From Sandaracinobacteroides sp041675905 (GTDB taxonomy: Bacteria; Pseudomonadota; Alphaproteobacteria; Sphingomonadales; Sphingomonadaceae): a stretch of 64,000 bases of DNA. Made by a program: the position numbers and the translations under genes. Below the pieces are notes generated by a model that was not told where the DNA came from, made no database searches, and saw only the letters and a program-made list of their open reading frames with translations. Of this stretch, positions 16,551 to 24,848 are shown in pieces. Position 1 is the stretch's first letter; each line of letters begins with the position of its first letter. Location of the stretch: assembly GCA_041675905.1 (NCBI GenBank), contig JBAYSX010000004.1:1-64000 (forward strand), given 5' to 3'.

Positions 16551-18006
16551 GCCCGGCGAGGATGGCACGCATTTCCGGCCCGGCGAGGTCGTCGGCGGTA
16601 AGGCCAATACCCAGCGCCGCGCCGATTGCGCCATGCAGCCAGACGCTGGCGGCGGCGGCGTGAAAACCGTCCATTCCCTGCGCCAGAAGCCCGGTAATGA
16701 AACCGGCCAGCGTATCGCCCGAACCGGCGGTCGCCAGCCAGGGGGGCGCATTGCTGTTGATGGCTGCGCGGCCATCGGGTGCGGCGATGACCGTATCCGC
16801 GCCTTTCAGCACCATGACAGCGCCGGTTTCACGGGCGGCGGCGCGGGCGCGTTCTACCTTTGAACCGGAAAGCTCAGGGAACAATCGGGCGAATTCCCCT
16901 GCGTGTGGCGTCAGCACGACCGGCCGGGGGTGATCCGCTATAGCGCCTGCGAGAGCAGGTACGTCTTTGGTGAACGCGGTCAGCGCATCGGCATCGAGCA
17001 CCAGCGGCTTGCCGGATTGCAGCGCAGTTCGGGCGATAACATGGGCGGTTTCCACGCCTGCGCCGGGTCCTACGCAAATCGCGGCGCATTTGGCTGCGGA
17101 GAAAAGCCCGGCTGCCGTATGGGCATCGGCTTCTGCCAGCATGATTGCGGACTCGTGGGCGGCATGAATCCTTAAAGCGGCAGCGGCGCCGGCGAGTGTT
17201 ACTGCCCCGGCCCCTGTCCGCAGCGCCGCCCGGGCGGTCAGCCGCGCAGCACCAGTATGCAATTCGCCGCCAGACCAGATGATCGCACCGCCGCGCGCAT
17301 ATTTGTGCGTTTCGGCCCCGGGGACGGGAAATTCGGCGCGCCAGAGCGGAGGAGTATTGCGGACCAGGATGGTGGGTGTGGATGGCAGACCGATGTCAGC
17401 GACGATCAGTTCGCCACAATAATCGCGCCCTGGTACGAGCAGATGCCCGGGTTTGGCGGTGTGGAAGCTGACGGTTTTTTCGGCGTGAATGGCGATGCCG
17501 AGAATTGCGCCCGTATCGGAATCGACGCCCGATGGCATGTCGATCGCAAGCACCGGCGTCGGACATGCGTTGCAGCGGGCGACGATCTTCGCTGCATCGC
17601 CGGCCAGGGGCCGCACGAGGCCGATACCGAACAGGGCGTCGATAACAAGATCAAAGGATTCAGGCTGCGCGGTGGCCAACGCAATGGTTTCACCGGTCCA
17701 GCTTCTGGCGGCACGGGCGGCATCGCCCTGCAGATTTTCAAGCGCGATCATTGCCGCGACGGTGACATGATACCCACCCTCGGCAAGCAGCCGCGCGGTA
17801 ACATAGCCGTCGCCGCCATTATTGCCCGGACCCGCCAGGACGAGAATTCGCGATGCGGGCGCAACCACGGTGCGTGCGATACCGGCGACGGCCGCCGCCG
17901 CCGTCTCCATCAGCGCATAACTGCTGTGGCTGGCAGCAAACCAGGCTGCTTCCGCCGCGCGCATTTCGGCGGCGGTGAGGATGGCAAGAGGCGAAGCGGG
18001 GTCCAT
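16498..18006 (-). CDS. nnr: bifunctional NAD(P)HX epimerase/dehydratase
   Basis: 502 aa. Repairs hydrated NAD(P)H. The N-terminal NnrE (epimerase) domain, about residues 1-215, shows LAGPGNNGGDGYVTARLL and AIDMPSGVDSDTG. The C-terminal NnrD (ADP-dependent dehydratase, ribokinase-like) domain shows ARGGAIIWSGG, GPGAGV, LDADALTAF, TPHAGEFARLFP, VLKGADTVIA and the phosphate-binding ATAGSGDTLAGFITGLLAQG. The length is normal for the fused form. It is followed on the opposite strand by a possible small gene and preceded by rpmE. Confidence 0.96.
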   Translation of the reverse strand: MDPASPLAILTAAEMRAAEAAWFAASHSSYALMETAAAAVAGIARTVVAPASRILVLAGPGNNGGDGYVTARLLAEGGYHVTVAAMIALENLQGDAARAARSWTGETIALATAQPESFDLVIDALFGIGLVRPLAGDAAKIVARCNACPTPVLAIDMPSGVDSDTGAILGIAIHAEKTVSFHTAKPGHLLVPGRDYCGELIVADIGLPSTPTILVRNTPPLWRAEFPVPGAETHKYARGGAIIWSGGELHTGAARLTARAALRTGAGAVTLAGAAAALRIHAAHESAIMLAEADAHTAAGLFSAAKCAAICVGPGAGVETAHVIARTALQSGKPLVLDADALTAFTKDVPALAGAIADHPRPVVLTPHAGEFARLFPELSGSKVERARAAARETGAVMVLKGADTVIAAPDGRAAINSNAPPWLATAGSGDTLAGFITGLLAQGMDGFHAAAASVWLHGAIGAALGIGLTADDLAGPEMRAILAGLIANNYSPPPPSESGWR

Positions 18007-18033
18007 CTGAATCGCCGCTTCGCGTAATCTGAC

Positions 18034-18264
18034 CTACTTTTTGGCGATGCCCGAGACGCCGGCGAAACGCTTGTTGAAGCGCGCCACGCGTCCGCCATCG
18101 GAAAGCCGGGCAGCGCCGCCCGTCCATGCCGGATGACTTTTCGGGTCGATGTCGAGCGCCAATGTGTCGCCTTCCTTGCCCCAGGTGGAGCGCGTTTCGA
18201 ACACGGTGCCGTCGGTCATCTGCACCTTGATGGTGTGATATTCGGGGTGAATGCCTTGCTTCAT
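18034..18264 (-). CDS. rpmE: 50S ribosomal protein L31
   Basis: 76 aa. MKQGIHPEYHTIKVQMTDG, STWGKEGDTLALDIDP and SHPAWTGG are the L31 signatures. It has no cysteine, so it is the zinc-independent type. The start is ATG 18264 by family alignment; an ATG two codons earlier (18270) is possible. It stands alone, separate from the ribosomal cluster, and diverges from the carboxylase-like pair. Confidence 0.95.
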   Translation of the reverse strand: MKQGIHPEYHTIKVQMTDGTVFETRSTWGKEGDTLALDIDPKSHPAWTGGAARLSDGGRVARFNKRFAGVSGIAKK

Positions 18265-18431
18265 CGCCATTGCTTTCGTTTGCGCGGGCCGGTTTCCGAC
18301 CGGACCTGAAAGGCGGGGCCAATATCCGGTATGGCGGGCGAACGCAAGTGCGGTGGCCATTGCATCCGCTTCTGTCGCAGAAGCGGGGCGATTGGCCAGA
18401 TGCGGCTTTCGCGTGGGCCTTTTCGCCCTTA

Positions 18432-19517
18432 ATGTCCGCATTTATGGGTGTAACCGAAATTGTGGCGTCATCAGATGCCAATGTCGAAGATGTACGGACG
18501 CGGGCGGCGCGGATTGCGGCGAAACTGCCGGAGCCAGTGCGTGCGGAGGCGCTGTCGCCGCGCGAACGGGTGGAACGGCTGCTCGACCCCGGAACCGCCT
18601 TTCTGGAGATCGGGCAATTCAACGAAGCCTGGCCGGTTACCGGTATTGGCCAGGTGGAGGGGCGTCTGGTGATGATCCTGGCCGACGCGCCGGGTGACGC
18701 GGACGAGGGGAAAACCGTGCGCGCCCAGGCGATTGCCGCCGAAAATCGTCTGCCGTGCCTGTGGCTGGTGGATTCCAGCCCGCCGGCGCGTCTCGGACGG
18801 AGTTTTTATTTTCAGGCCCATATGTCTGCGGATGGCCTTGCGCAGATGGCCGCTGTGATGTCGGGCGCGGCCCCTGGCATCATGGATCAACAGATTGTGG
18901 TCGGTGAGGGCGCGGGCGGCGACCGTGTTGCCGTCGATGAAGGCCATGCGCTGGAATTGCTGCGCCGTGCCGTCGCTACCTTGCCCGAGCCTCCCGCAGT
19001 TGCCCATGTACCATTTCTGCCACCACGGGCAGAGGGGGTCGAAGATCTGGCGGCCTTACCGGATATTGTGGCGCATATCGTCGATGATGGCGCATTCGAC
19101 CCGTTCCGGCCCCATGCCGGCTACGCGTTGCTCTGCGGCTTTGGGCGGATTGAGGGGATACGTGTGGGCATTATCGCTGCCCATGGCGCCCCGTTTGGCG
19201 ATGCAGCGCGCGCGGCTGTGGATTTCGTGGGCCTGTGCCGGGCGCGGGACTTTCCGTTATTGCTGCTGCAGCGGGATGGCGGCTGCGGCGATCCGGACGT
19301 CACGCTGGCGGCAGGCATCGCCACTGCGCCGGTGCCGAAAATCGTGATCAGCATGGGTGGCGACGGGGATTTGCTGTGCAGTCGTGCCTTTGCCCCGGAT
19401 TTTCTCTGGCGCTGGACAGGAGTGGACGCCGATGCCGACGGCGTGATTGCGCCGGAAGATTCCCGCACAGTCATCGCCTTGTGCCTCAACCTGATATATA
19501 ACCGGGCAAATATATGA
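18432..19517 (+). CDS. degenerate acyl-CoA carboxylase carboxyltransferase (beta) subunit
   Basis: 361 aa, against about 535 in functional PCC/MCC beta subunits. Homology is visible at both ends: SPRERVERLLDPGTAFLEIGQF, VTGIGQVEGRLVMILAD, AENRLPCLWLVDS and MSADGLAQMAAVMSG in the N half, VPKIVISMGG and CSRAFAPDFLWRW in the C half. The two glycine-rich oxyanion-hole loops are gone. The family's SCTAGGAYVPAMSD-type segment is reduced to GAAPGIMDQQ, and GGSFGAGNYGMCGRAY to GGDGDLLCSRAF. The frame is intact with normal codon use, and its stop overlaps the next start (ATGA). It is likely a pseudoenzyme or has a new role, not a recent pseudogene. Start ATG 18432; 18444 is possible. Confidence 0.8.
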   Translation: MSAFMGVTEIVASSDANVEDVRTRAARIAAKLPEPVRAEALSPRERVERLLDPGTAFLEIGQFNEAWPVTGIGQVEGRLVMILADAPGDADEGKTVRAQAIAAENRLPCLWLVDSSPPARLGRSFYFQAHMSADGLAQMAAVMSGAAPGIMDQQIVVGEGAGGDRVAVDEGHALELLRRAVATLPEPPAVAHVPFLPPRAEGVEDLAALPDIVAHIVDDGAFDPFRPHAGYALLCGFGRIEGIRVGIIAAHGAPFGDAARAAVDFVGLCRARDFPLLLLQRDGGCGDPDVTLAAGIATAPVPKIVISMGGDGDLLCSRAFAPDFLWRWTGVDADADGVIAPEDSRTVIALCLNLIYNRANI

Positions 19518-21196
19518 AAAAATTGTTGATTGCCGATCAGGGCGAGACCGCGTGCCGGATCATCCGCACCGCGCAGCGCATGGGAATTGCGACTGTCGCC
19601 GTGCAGATCGACGACAGTATCCATGCGCGCCTCGCCGACACCGTCATTCGCGCGGATTTGACCGCTGATGCGGTATTGGCGGCGGCGCAGGAATGCGGTG
19701 CGGATGCGATTCATCCGGGCGCTGGCCCCTTCGCGACGGACGCGGACTTCGCCGGGAAGGTGCGCGCTGCGGGGCTGATTTTTGTCGGGCCGTCGGTGGA
19801 GGCGATCCGCGCCATGCGGTTGAAGGACACCGCCAAGACACGGATGAAGGCCGTGGGGATACCGGTTGCGCCTGGCTATCATGGTGAAGATCAGGGGCTG
19901 GCGCGGCTGGAGCGCATGGCGGAACTGGTGGGCTATCCGCTGGTGGTAAAGGCCGTCGCGGGTGTCGACGATAGCAGCCAGGGCGTGCGCGCCGTCCACC
20001 ATAAGGGGGAATTTGCCGAAGCCATGCTGGCCGCCAAGCGTGAGGCCCAGACGGCATTCGGCAATGATGGCGTGATGCTGGAAAAGCTGATCGCACGGTC
20101 ACGCCATATCGAGGTACAGATTTTCGGGGACGGTCACGGCAATATGCTGCACCTGTTCGAGCGGGAAGTGTCTGTGCGGCATCATCACGCCAAGCTGGTG
20201 ACGGAAACGCCGGCACCGGGATTGTCGGAGCGGTTGCGGCATATTCTGGGCATTGCTGCGGTCACGGCCGGCATGGCTGTGGAATATAGTAATGCCGGCA
20301 CAGTGGAGTTTGTTCTCGACACTGAAGATCTGGACGAAGAGGGCGATCCGCACTTTTATTTCCAGGAGATGCGCACCCGTTTGCAGATGGACCATGCTGT
20401 CACTGAAGCGGTGACCGGGCTCGATCTGGTAGAGTGGCAGCTTCGCGTGGCGCGCGGTGAGATGCTGCCGCTGATGCAGGACGCCGTTGAATGTCATGGT
20501 GTGGCGATCATGGCGCAATTACGCGCGGATATCAGCGGTGGCGCTGGCGTATTGCAGGCGTTTGAACTGCCGGATGATGTGAGGGTTGAACATGGACTGG
20601 CCGCGGGGGACAGGGTGGAAGGTCCGCTGGCCGGCCTCGTTTCGCATGCCGCGACGCGGGAGGAGGCGATCGACAACCTGGTGCAGGCTCTGGATGCGAC
20701 GATTGCGGAAGGCGTGCCGACCAATCGCGGTTTTCTGGCGCGGCTTGTCAATCGCCCTGCATTTCGCACCAGCGATCTGCATGCCGGCCTGACCGAATCG
20801 GAAGTGGAGACCCTGCTCGCACCCGTGGCCGACGCAGACTGGCCAGTGGCGGTGGCTGCCAGCCTGTTGGCCCGCCGCAGTGCGCCGGCCACGGATTGTC
20901 GTGGTTTCACGCGGCCTTTCCGACTCAATCTGCCGTATGTGCAGCACGGCGCGCTCTATACCCAGGACGGACGGGCGTATCGAACGGCGGTGGCGGAAGA
21001 TGGTTCGGTCCGGATCAACGGCGGGGACGCGCTCAATCCCGATCTGCGATATTCGGGCGATTCAGCATGGATGGCGACAATCGACGGAGAAGAGCGGCGA
21101 CTGGCCATTCTGGAACGGCCGGACGCCCTTGAAATCCGCCGCGGTGGCGCAAGCTGGCGATTTCTGCCGCGCAACCCGCTGTGGGGCCCTGCGTGA
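19514..21196 (+). CDS. degenerate acyl-CoA carboxylase biotin-carboxylase (alpha) subunit lacking the biotin domain
   Basis: 560 aa; active alpha subunits have about 660. The ATP-grasp fold is recognisable: KLLIADQGETACRIIRTAQRMGI (family: ANRGEIA), LEKLIARSRHIEVQIFGDG, KLVTETPAPG and EMRTRLQMDHAVTE. The ATP-binding glycine loop GGGGKGM is replaced by GVDDSSQGV. The catalytic-centre pattern EMNxRxQVEH has Asn to Arg and Glu to Asp changes. The RDCSxQRR stretch has become REVSVRHH. The CRINAED segment with the catalytic arginine is lost. A BT-like region follows, but there is no C-terminal AMKM biotin attachment domain. The open frame is intact and translationally coupled to the beta-like gene. 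Biotin carboxylation is unlikely. Confidence 0.82.
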   Translation: MKKLLIADQGETACRIIRTAQRMGIATVAVQIDDSIHARLADTVIRADLTADAVLAAAQECGADAIHPGAGPFATDADFAGKVRAAGLIFVGPSVEAIRAMRLKDTAKTRMKAVGIPVAPGYHGEDQGLARLERMAELVGYPLVVKAVAGVDDSSQGVRAVHHKGEFAEAMLAAKREAQTAFGNDGVMLEKLIARSRHIEVQIFGDGHGNMLHLFEREVSVRHHHAKLVTETPAPGLSERLRHILGIAAVTAGMAVEYSNAGTVEFVLDTEDLDEEGDPHFYFQEMRTRLQMDHAVTEAVTGLDLVEWQLRVARGEMLPLMQDAVECHGVAIMAQLRADISGGAGVLQAFELPDDVRVEHGLAAGDRVEGPLAGLVSHAATREEAIDNLVQALDATIAEGVPTNRGFLARLVNRPAFRTSDLHAGLTESEVETLLAPVADADWPVAVAASLLARRSAPATDCRGFTRPFRLNLPYVQHGALYTQDGRAYRTAVAEDGSVRINGGDALNPDLRYSGDSAWMATIDGEERRLAILERPDALEIRRGGASWRFLPRNPLWGPA

Positions 21197-21240
21197 TAAT
21201 CGTGGCGGTGGCGCCGGGAAATCGCTATTGACGCGGCACT

Positions 21241-22464
21241 ATGGAAATCTCACCCCTTGCCCGTGCCTTTCCTGATCTGCCGGAAGTTGCGGGCGTAACC
21301 CGCGCGACGGCCAATGCCGGATATAAAGACTGGGTTCGTGCCGATGTCACCATGCTGGCGTTCGCACCCGGCACGACGGTTGCGGGCGTCACCACCCGCT
21401 CGAAATGCCCGTCGCCGGAAGTATTGCATTGCCGGCAAGCCCTGCCTGGCGGCACGGCGCGCGGCCTGGTGGTGAATGCCGGGAACAGTAACGCTTTCAC
21501 CGGCCTGCGCGGCGCAGAGGCCAATGCGATACAGGTGGCTGAAGCAGCGCGGTTACTGGATTGCGCTCCCAACGAGATTTTCACGGCGTCCACTGGCGTG
21601 ATCGGCGTCCCGCTGCCCACAGACAAGGCGTGCGAGGGCGTGCGGCTCGCCCATGCACGGCTGGGCAGCGCATCCTGGCTGGACGTGACGAAGGCCATTG
21701 GCACCACCGATACGTTTCCGAAGGCGGCGGTGCGGGAAGCGATGATCGGCAGCACGCGGGTGAAGCTCGTCGGTTTTATCAAGGGCTCTGGCATGATCGC
21801 GCCCGATATGGCGACGATGCTGGGCTTTATCGTGACGGATGCGAAAGTGTCCGCGCCGTTATTGCAACAGATACTGGAATCCGCGAACAGGCGCAGCTTT
21901 TCCTGCATCACGGTGGATGGGGATACATCTACATCCGACACGGTGCTGGCGTTCGCGACGGGTGCGGCGGGTAATGCGGAATTGCAAACGCCGGACAGCA
22001 GCGGCGCGGATGCGTTCGCGGCGGCGCTGGCTGACCTGTGCCGCGAACTGGCGCAACTGGTGGTGCGCGATGGCGAGGGTGCATCGCGCTTTATCGAGGT
22101 GCGGGTTTCGGGCGCGGTGTCGGATGAATCAGCGCAGCAAATCGCCCGTTCCATCGCCAATTCTCCGCTGGTGAAAACCGCCATCGCTGGCGGCGACGCC
22201 AATTGGGGGCGGGTGGTGATGGCCGTGGGCAAGGCCGGCGAGCCGGCGGAACGCGATTTGCTGTCCATCCGTTTTGGCGGCGTGGAAGTTGCGGCGCGTG
22301 GCGCTGTCGTGCCTGATTATGATGAAGCGCCGGTGACACGCCATCTGGCCGGGCAGGACGTTGATATTTCGGTAGATATAGGGCTGGGCGACGGCCGGGC
22401 GATCATGTGGACGTGCGATCTGACGCATGGCTATATTTCGATCAACGCCGATTATCGCAGTTGA
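21241..22464 (+). CDS. argJ: bifunctional ornithine acetyltransferase/N-acetylglutamate synthase
   Basis: 407 aa. Recycles acetyl groups in arginine biosynthesis (N-acetylornithine + glutamate). The autocleavage motif KGSGMIAPDMATMLGF is present, with the nucleophile T192 splitting alpha and beta chains. Other marks are NAGNSNAFTG, STGVIGVPLP and AGGDANWGRVVMAVG. The ATG at 21241 has no strong Shine-Dalgarno sequence. It lies 44 bp after the carboxylase-like pair, and its TGA overlaps the next gene's ATG (TGATG). Confidence 0.97.
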   Translation: MEISPLARAFPDLPEVAGVTRATANAGYKDWVRADVTMLAFAPGTTVAGVTTRSKCPSPEVLHCRQALPGGTARGLVVNAGNSNAFTGLRGAEANAIQVAEAARLLDCAPNEIFTASTGVIGVPLPTDKACEGVRLAHARLGSASWLDVTKAIGTTDTFPKAAVREAMIGSTRVKLVGFIKGSGMIAPDMATMLGFIVTDAKVSAPLLQQILESANRRSFSCITVDGDTSTSDTVLAFATGAAGNAELQTPDSSGADAFAAALADLCRELAQLVVRDGEGASRFIEVRVSGAVSDESAQQIARSIANSPLVKTAIAGGDANWGRVVMAVGKAGEPAERDLLSIRFGGVEVAARGAVVPDYDEAPVTRHLAGQDVDISVDIGLGDGRAIMWTCDLTHGYISINADYRS

Positions 22465-23261
22465 TGCACAGCTTGCATCCGGCGGTATCGGCGCTGATGC
22501 GCCGCGCCGCCGCTGAGATCATTCTGCCGCGTTTTGGCCAGTTGAAGGCGGATCAGCGGCACGAGAAAACGCCCGGCGATTTTGTCACCATTGCCGACCA
22601 TGAAAGCGAGGATTTGCTGACCGCCGGGCTGTTGGCGCTTTTGCCAGATTCGCGCGTGCTGGGAGAGGAGGCGGAAGCGCACGACCCCGGCAGCATTGGC
22701 GAGCCTGGCGAGGGCGCAGTATGGACGGTGGATCCGCTGGATGGCACCAATAATTTTGCCGCCGGTCATGGGCCGTTCGCCGTCATGATCGGGCTGGCGG
22801 TGAATGGTGTAACCGAGGCTGGCTGGATACTCGATCCGCAATCGGGCCGCATGTGTCATGCCGCGCGCGGCCAGGGCGCATTTATCGACGACACACGGGT
22901 CGTGGCGAAAACGACTGGTGAACCTCTGCCCGTGGCGGCGATTTCGCTGAAGTTCATCGGCCCCGAACGTCGCACGGACATTCGCGCGCGGGCGGATGGG
23001 CGCTTGCACCTCACCCGCATTCCGTTTTGCGCCGGGGAACAATATCCGCGTCTGGTGCTGGGTACCAACGATGTGGCGCTGTTCGAGCGCACCTGCCCGT
23101 GGGACCATGTGCCGGGCGCTTTGTTTGTTAGCGAGGCTGGCGGCAAGGTCGCACGCCCCGATGGCTCGGATTATCGCATCGACGTGCCCGGAACCGGCCT
23201 GCTGGGCGCGGCGTCGCCGGAGTTGTGGGGTCGGGCGGTGGGCATATTATTTGGCGCGTAA
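22464..23261 (+). CDS. inositol monophosphatase family phosphatase
   Basis: 265 aa, Mg-dependent sugar-phosphate or nucleotide phosphatase. Metal-site motifs: LGEEAE (glutamate), WTVDPLDGTNNFAAG (D-P-L-D-G-T) and the C-terminal CPWDHVPGALFVSEAGG. The start is chosen at the ATG overlapping the argJ stop. A longer frame runs inside argJ. The substrate could be inositol-1-phosphate, histidinol phosphate or 3'-phosphoadenosine 5'-phosphate; sequence alone does not decide. The 3' end overlaps the convergent lipoprotein gene by 15 bp. Confidence 0.92.
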   Translation: MHSLHPAVSALMRRAAAEIILPRFGQLKADQRHEKTPGDFVTIADHESEDLLTAGLLALLPDSRVLGEEAEAHDPGSIGEPGEGAVWTVDPLDGTNNFAAGHGPFAVMIGLAVNGVTEAGWILDPQSGRMCHAARGQGAFIDDTRVVAKTTGEPLPVAAISLKFIGPERRTDIRARADGRLHLTRIPFCAGEQYPRLVLGTNDVALFERTCPWDHVPGALFVSEAGGKVARPDGSDYRIDVPGTGLLGAASPELWGRAVGILFGA

Positions 23262-23633
23262 CAGCGTATTGAGACACTGTCCGGCGGTTATTTCACGGCC
23301 ATCGGGAAGCCGGGCGTCCGCATAGGTGGCGACCAGCCCCGCCGGCGGCCGGGGATAGTAGAAAATATCGAGAATACAGGCGCCGGCGAACTGCAATTGC
23401 CGCGATAAACCTTCGCGCCGATCCAGCCCTGGCGTCCCGAGCAGCCTGAGCGCCGCTTCGGGGCTTTGGCCCATCAGCTTCTCCAGACCGGCGATGGGAG
23501 TAACAAGCGGCGGCGCGGGAGCTTGCGGCGCGGGCGCAGTCGGGGCGCAGCCGGCCAGCAGCAGAAGCAGGCTGGCCCAGAGCAGGGTGGTTCGCCGGGG
23601 TGGTGAAGCCTGGAGGGCAGGGCTCGTCGACAT
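23247..23633 (-). CDS. small lipoprotein of unknown function (128 aa)
   Basis: The start is ATG 23633, with GAGG seven bases upstream. The signal sequence ends in LLLLAGC, a good lipobox with cysteine near residue 32. Behind it is a proline/alanine-rich linker (about 20 residues), then a compact domain with EAALRLLGTPGLDRREGLSRQLQF and two cysteines (GACILDIFYYP, GQCLN). The domain resembles small SmpA/BamE-like 'genome-wide lipoproteins' in layout only. Convergent with the phosphatase gene and divergent from the kinase gene. Confidence 0.78.
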   Translation of the reverse strand: MSTSPALQASPPRRTTLLWASLLLLLAGCAPTAPAPQAPAPPLVTPIAGLEKLMGQSPEAALRLLGTPGLDRREGLSRQLQFAGACILDIFYYPRPPAGLVATYADARLPDGREITAGQCLNTLLRAK

Positions 23634-23721
23634 AGGTTGACCTCTGGTACTTGGATGCATCTGCCTCTGGCATCCCGGGCCGTCAGATGCTAGCCGGCGC
23701 TGATTGAAAGGGGTGCGGTTT

Positions 23722-24711
23722 ATGGCGCGTGAATATGATGTGCTGGCGATTGGCAATGCCATTGTCGATGTGATCGCCAGCCACGACGAGGCGTTTCTGG
23801 AGCGCCTGGCGATTCCGAAAGGCTCGATGCGGCTGGTTTCGGCGGATGACGCGACCGCGCTTTACAGCCACATGGGGCCGGGCCGGGAAAGCTCGGGCGG
23901 GTCGGCGGCCAATACGGTTGCGGGCGTGGCAGCGCTTGGTGGCAGCGCGGCATTCATCGGGCGGGTAGCGGACGATCAGCTGGGGGAAGTATTCCGCCAC
24001 GACATCCGCGCCGTGGGCGTCGATTATCAGACGCCGGCCGCTCCGGGTAAATTGCCGACGGGGCAATGTCTGATCGTGGTAACGCCGGACGCACAGCGGA
24101 CCATGACGACCTGCCTCGGTGTCAATGCGCAATTGTCGGCGGCGGACATCAATGCAGACATGGTGAAAGCGGCGCGCATCTGCTATTTCGAGGGCTATGT
24201 CTGGGACCTGCCGGAGCAGATCGCTGCGTTGCGGCGGGCCGGTGAAATCTCCCATGGCGCCGGACGCCAGGTGGCGCTGACGCTTTCCGATGTATTTTGT
24301 GTGGAGGGACATCGGGACGAATTTCTCGGCCTGCTGGGCAACGGCGTCGATCTGGTGTTCGCCAATGAGAATGAGGCGAAATCGCTGTTCCGCACGGATG
24401 ATACGGACGCGGCGATTTCCGCGATCGCTGCACGCGCCCCGCTGGCCATCATTACCCGTTCGGAAAAGGGCGCGGTGGTCGTGAAAGGTGACGAGCGCAT
24501 CGCCATTCCGGCAGCGGCGCCGGCGCGGGTTCTCGATACGACGGGCGCGGGTGATCTATTCGCGGCGGGCTTCCTGGCCGGTTATGCAAAAGAACGGCCA
24601 CTGCGTGAATGCGCGGTGATGGGAACGGTGGCCGCAGCCGAAGTTATCGAACATTATGGCGCGCGACCGGAAGCCGATTTGAAGGCGCGGGTGAAGGCGG
24701 CGCTCGCCTGA
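23722..24711 (+). CDS. PfkB-family kinase, probably adenosine kinase
   Basis: 329 aa. Ribokinase fold: YDVLAIGNAIVDVIA at the N-terminus, GGSAANTVAGVAALGG (sugar binding), GRVADDQLGEVF, and the C-terminal signature DTTGAGDLFAAGFLAGY with catalytic Asp and anion hole. Sequence type is that of the adenosine kinase-like group common in alphaproteobacteria; a sugar kinase role is not excluded. The start is ATG 23722; an in-frame TTG 18 bases earlier lacks support. AAAGGGG lies 8 bp upstream of the chosen ATG. Confidence 0.9.
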   Translation: MAREYDVLAIGNAIVDVIASHDEAFLERLAIPKGSMRLVSADDATALYSHMGPGRESSGGSAANTVAGVAALGGSAAFIGRVADDQLGEVFRHDIRAVGVDYQTPAAPGKLPTGQCLIVVTPDAQRTMTTCLGVNAQLSAADINADMVKAARICYFEGYVWDLPEQIAALRRAGEISHGAGRQVALTLSDVFCVEGHRDEFLGLLGNGVDLVFANENEAKSLFRTDDTDAAISAIAARAPLAIITRSEKGAVVVKGDERIAIPAAAPARVLDTTGAGDLFAAGFLAGYAKERPLRECAVMGTVAAAEVIEHYGARPEADLKARVKAALA

Positions 24712-24760
24712 AATGCCGGGTTTCGCACCTGCACTGGGCTGTTTTGAACATGGTCGTGCG

Positions 24761-24789
24761 TTGACTAAGGAAAGTACGGCCCTTATCTC
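24761..24789 (+). promoter_or_regulatory. sigma70-type promoter of secA
   Basis: TTGACT, exactly 17 nt, TATCTC. It sits 60 bp before the secA ATG in the only gap upstream of the gene. Confidence 0.6.
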
Positions 24790-24848
24790 GCCATGCATCT
24801 GTTGGGCAGTTTCATCGCTGTCTGGCCCCCAGTTCGTGAAGGCATTCC

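Noticed and set aside
19514..21196. Functional biotin-dependent carboxylase
   Set aside because: Loss of the ATP glycine loop, the catalytic arginine segment and the biotin domain makes normal activity unlikely.
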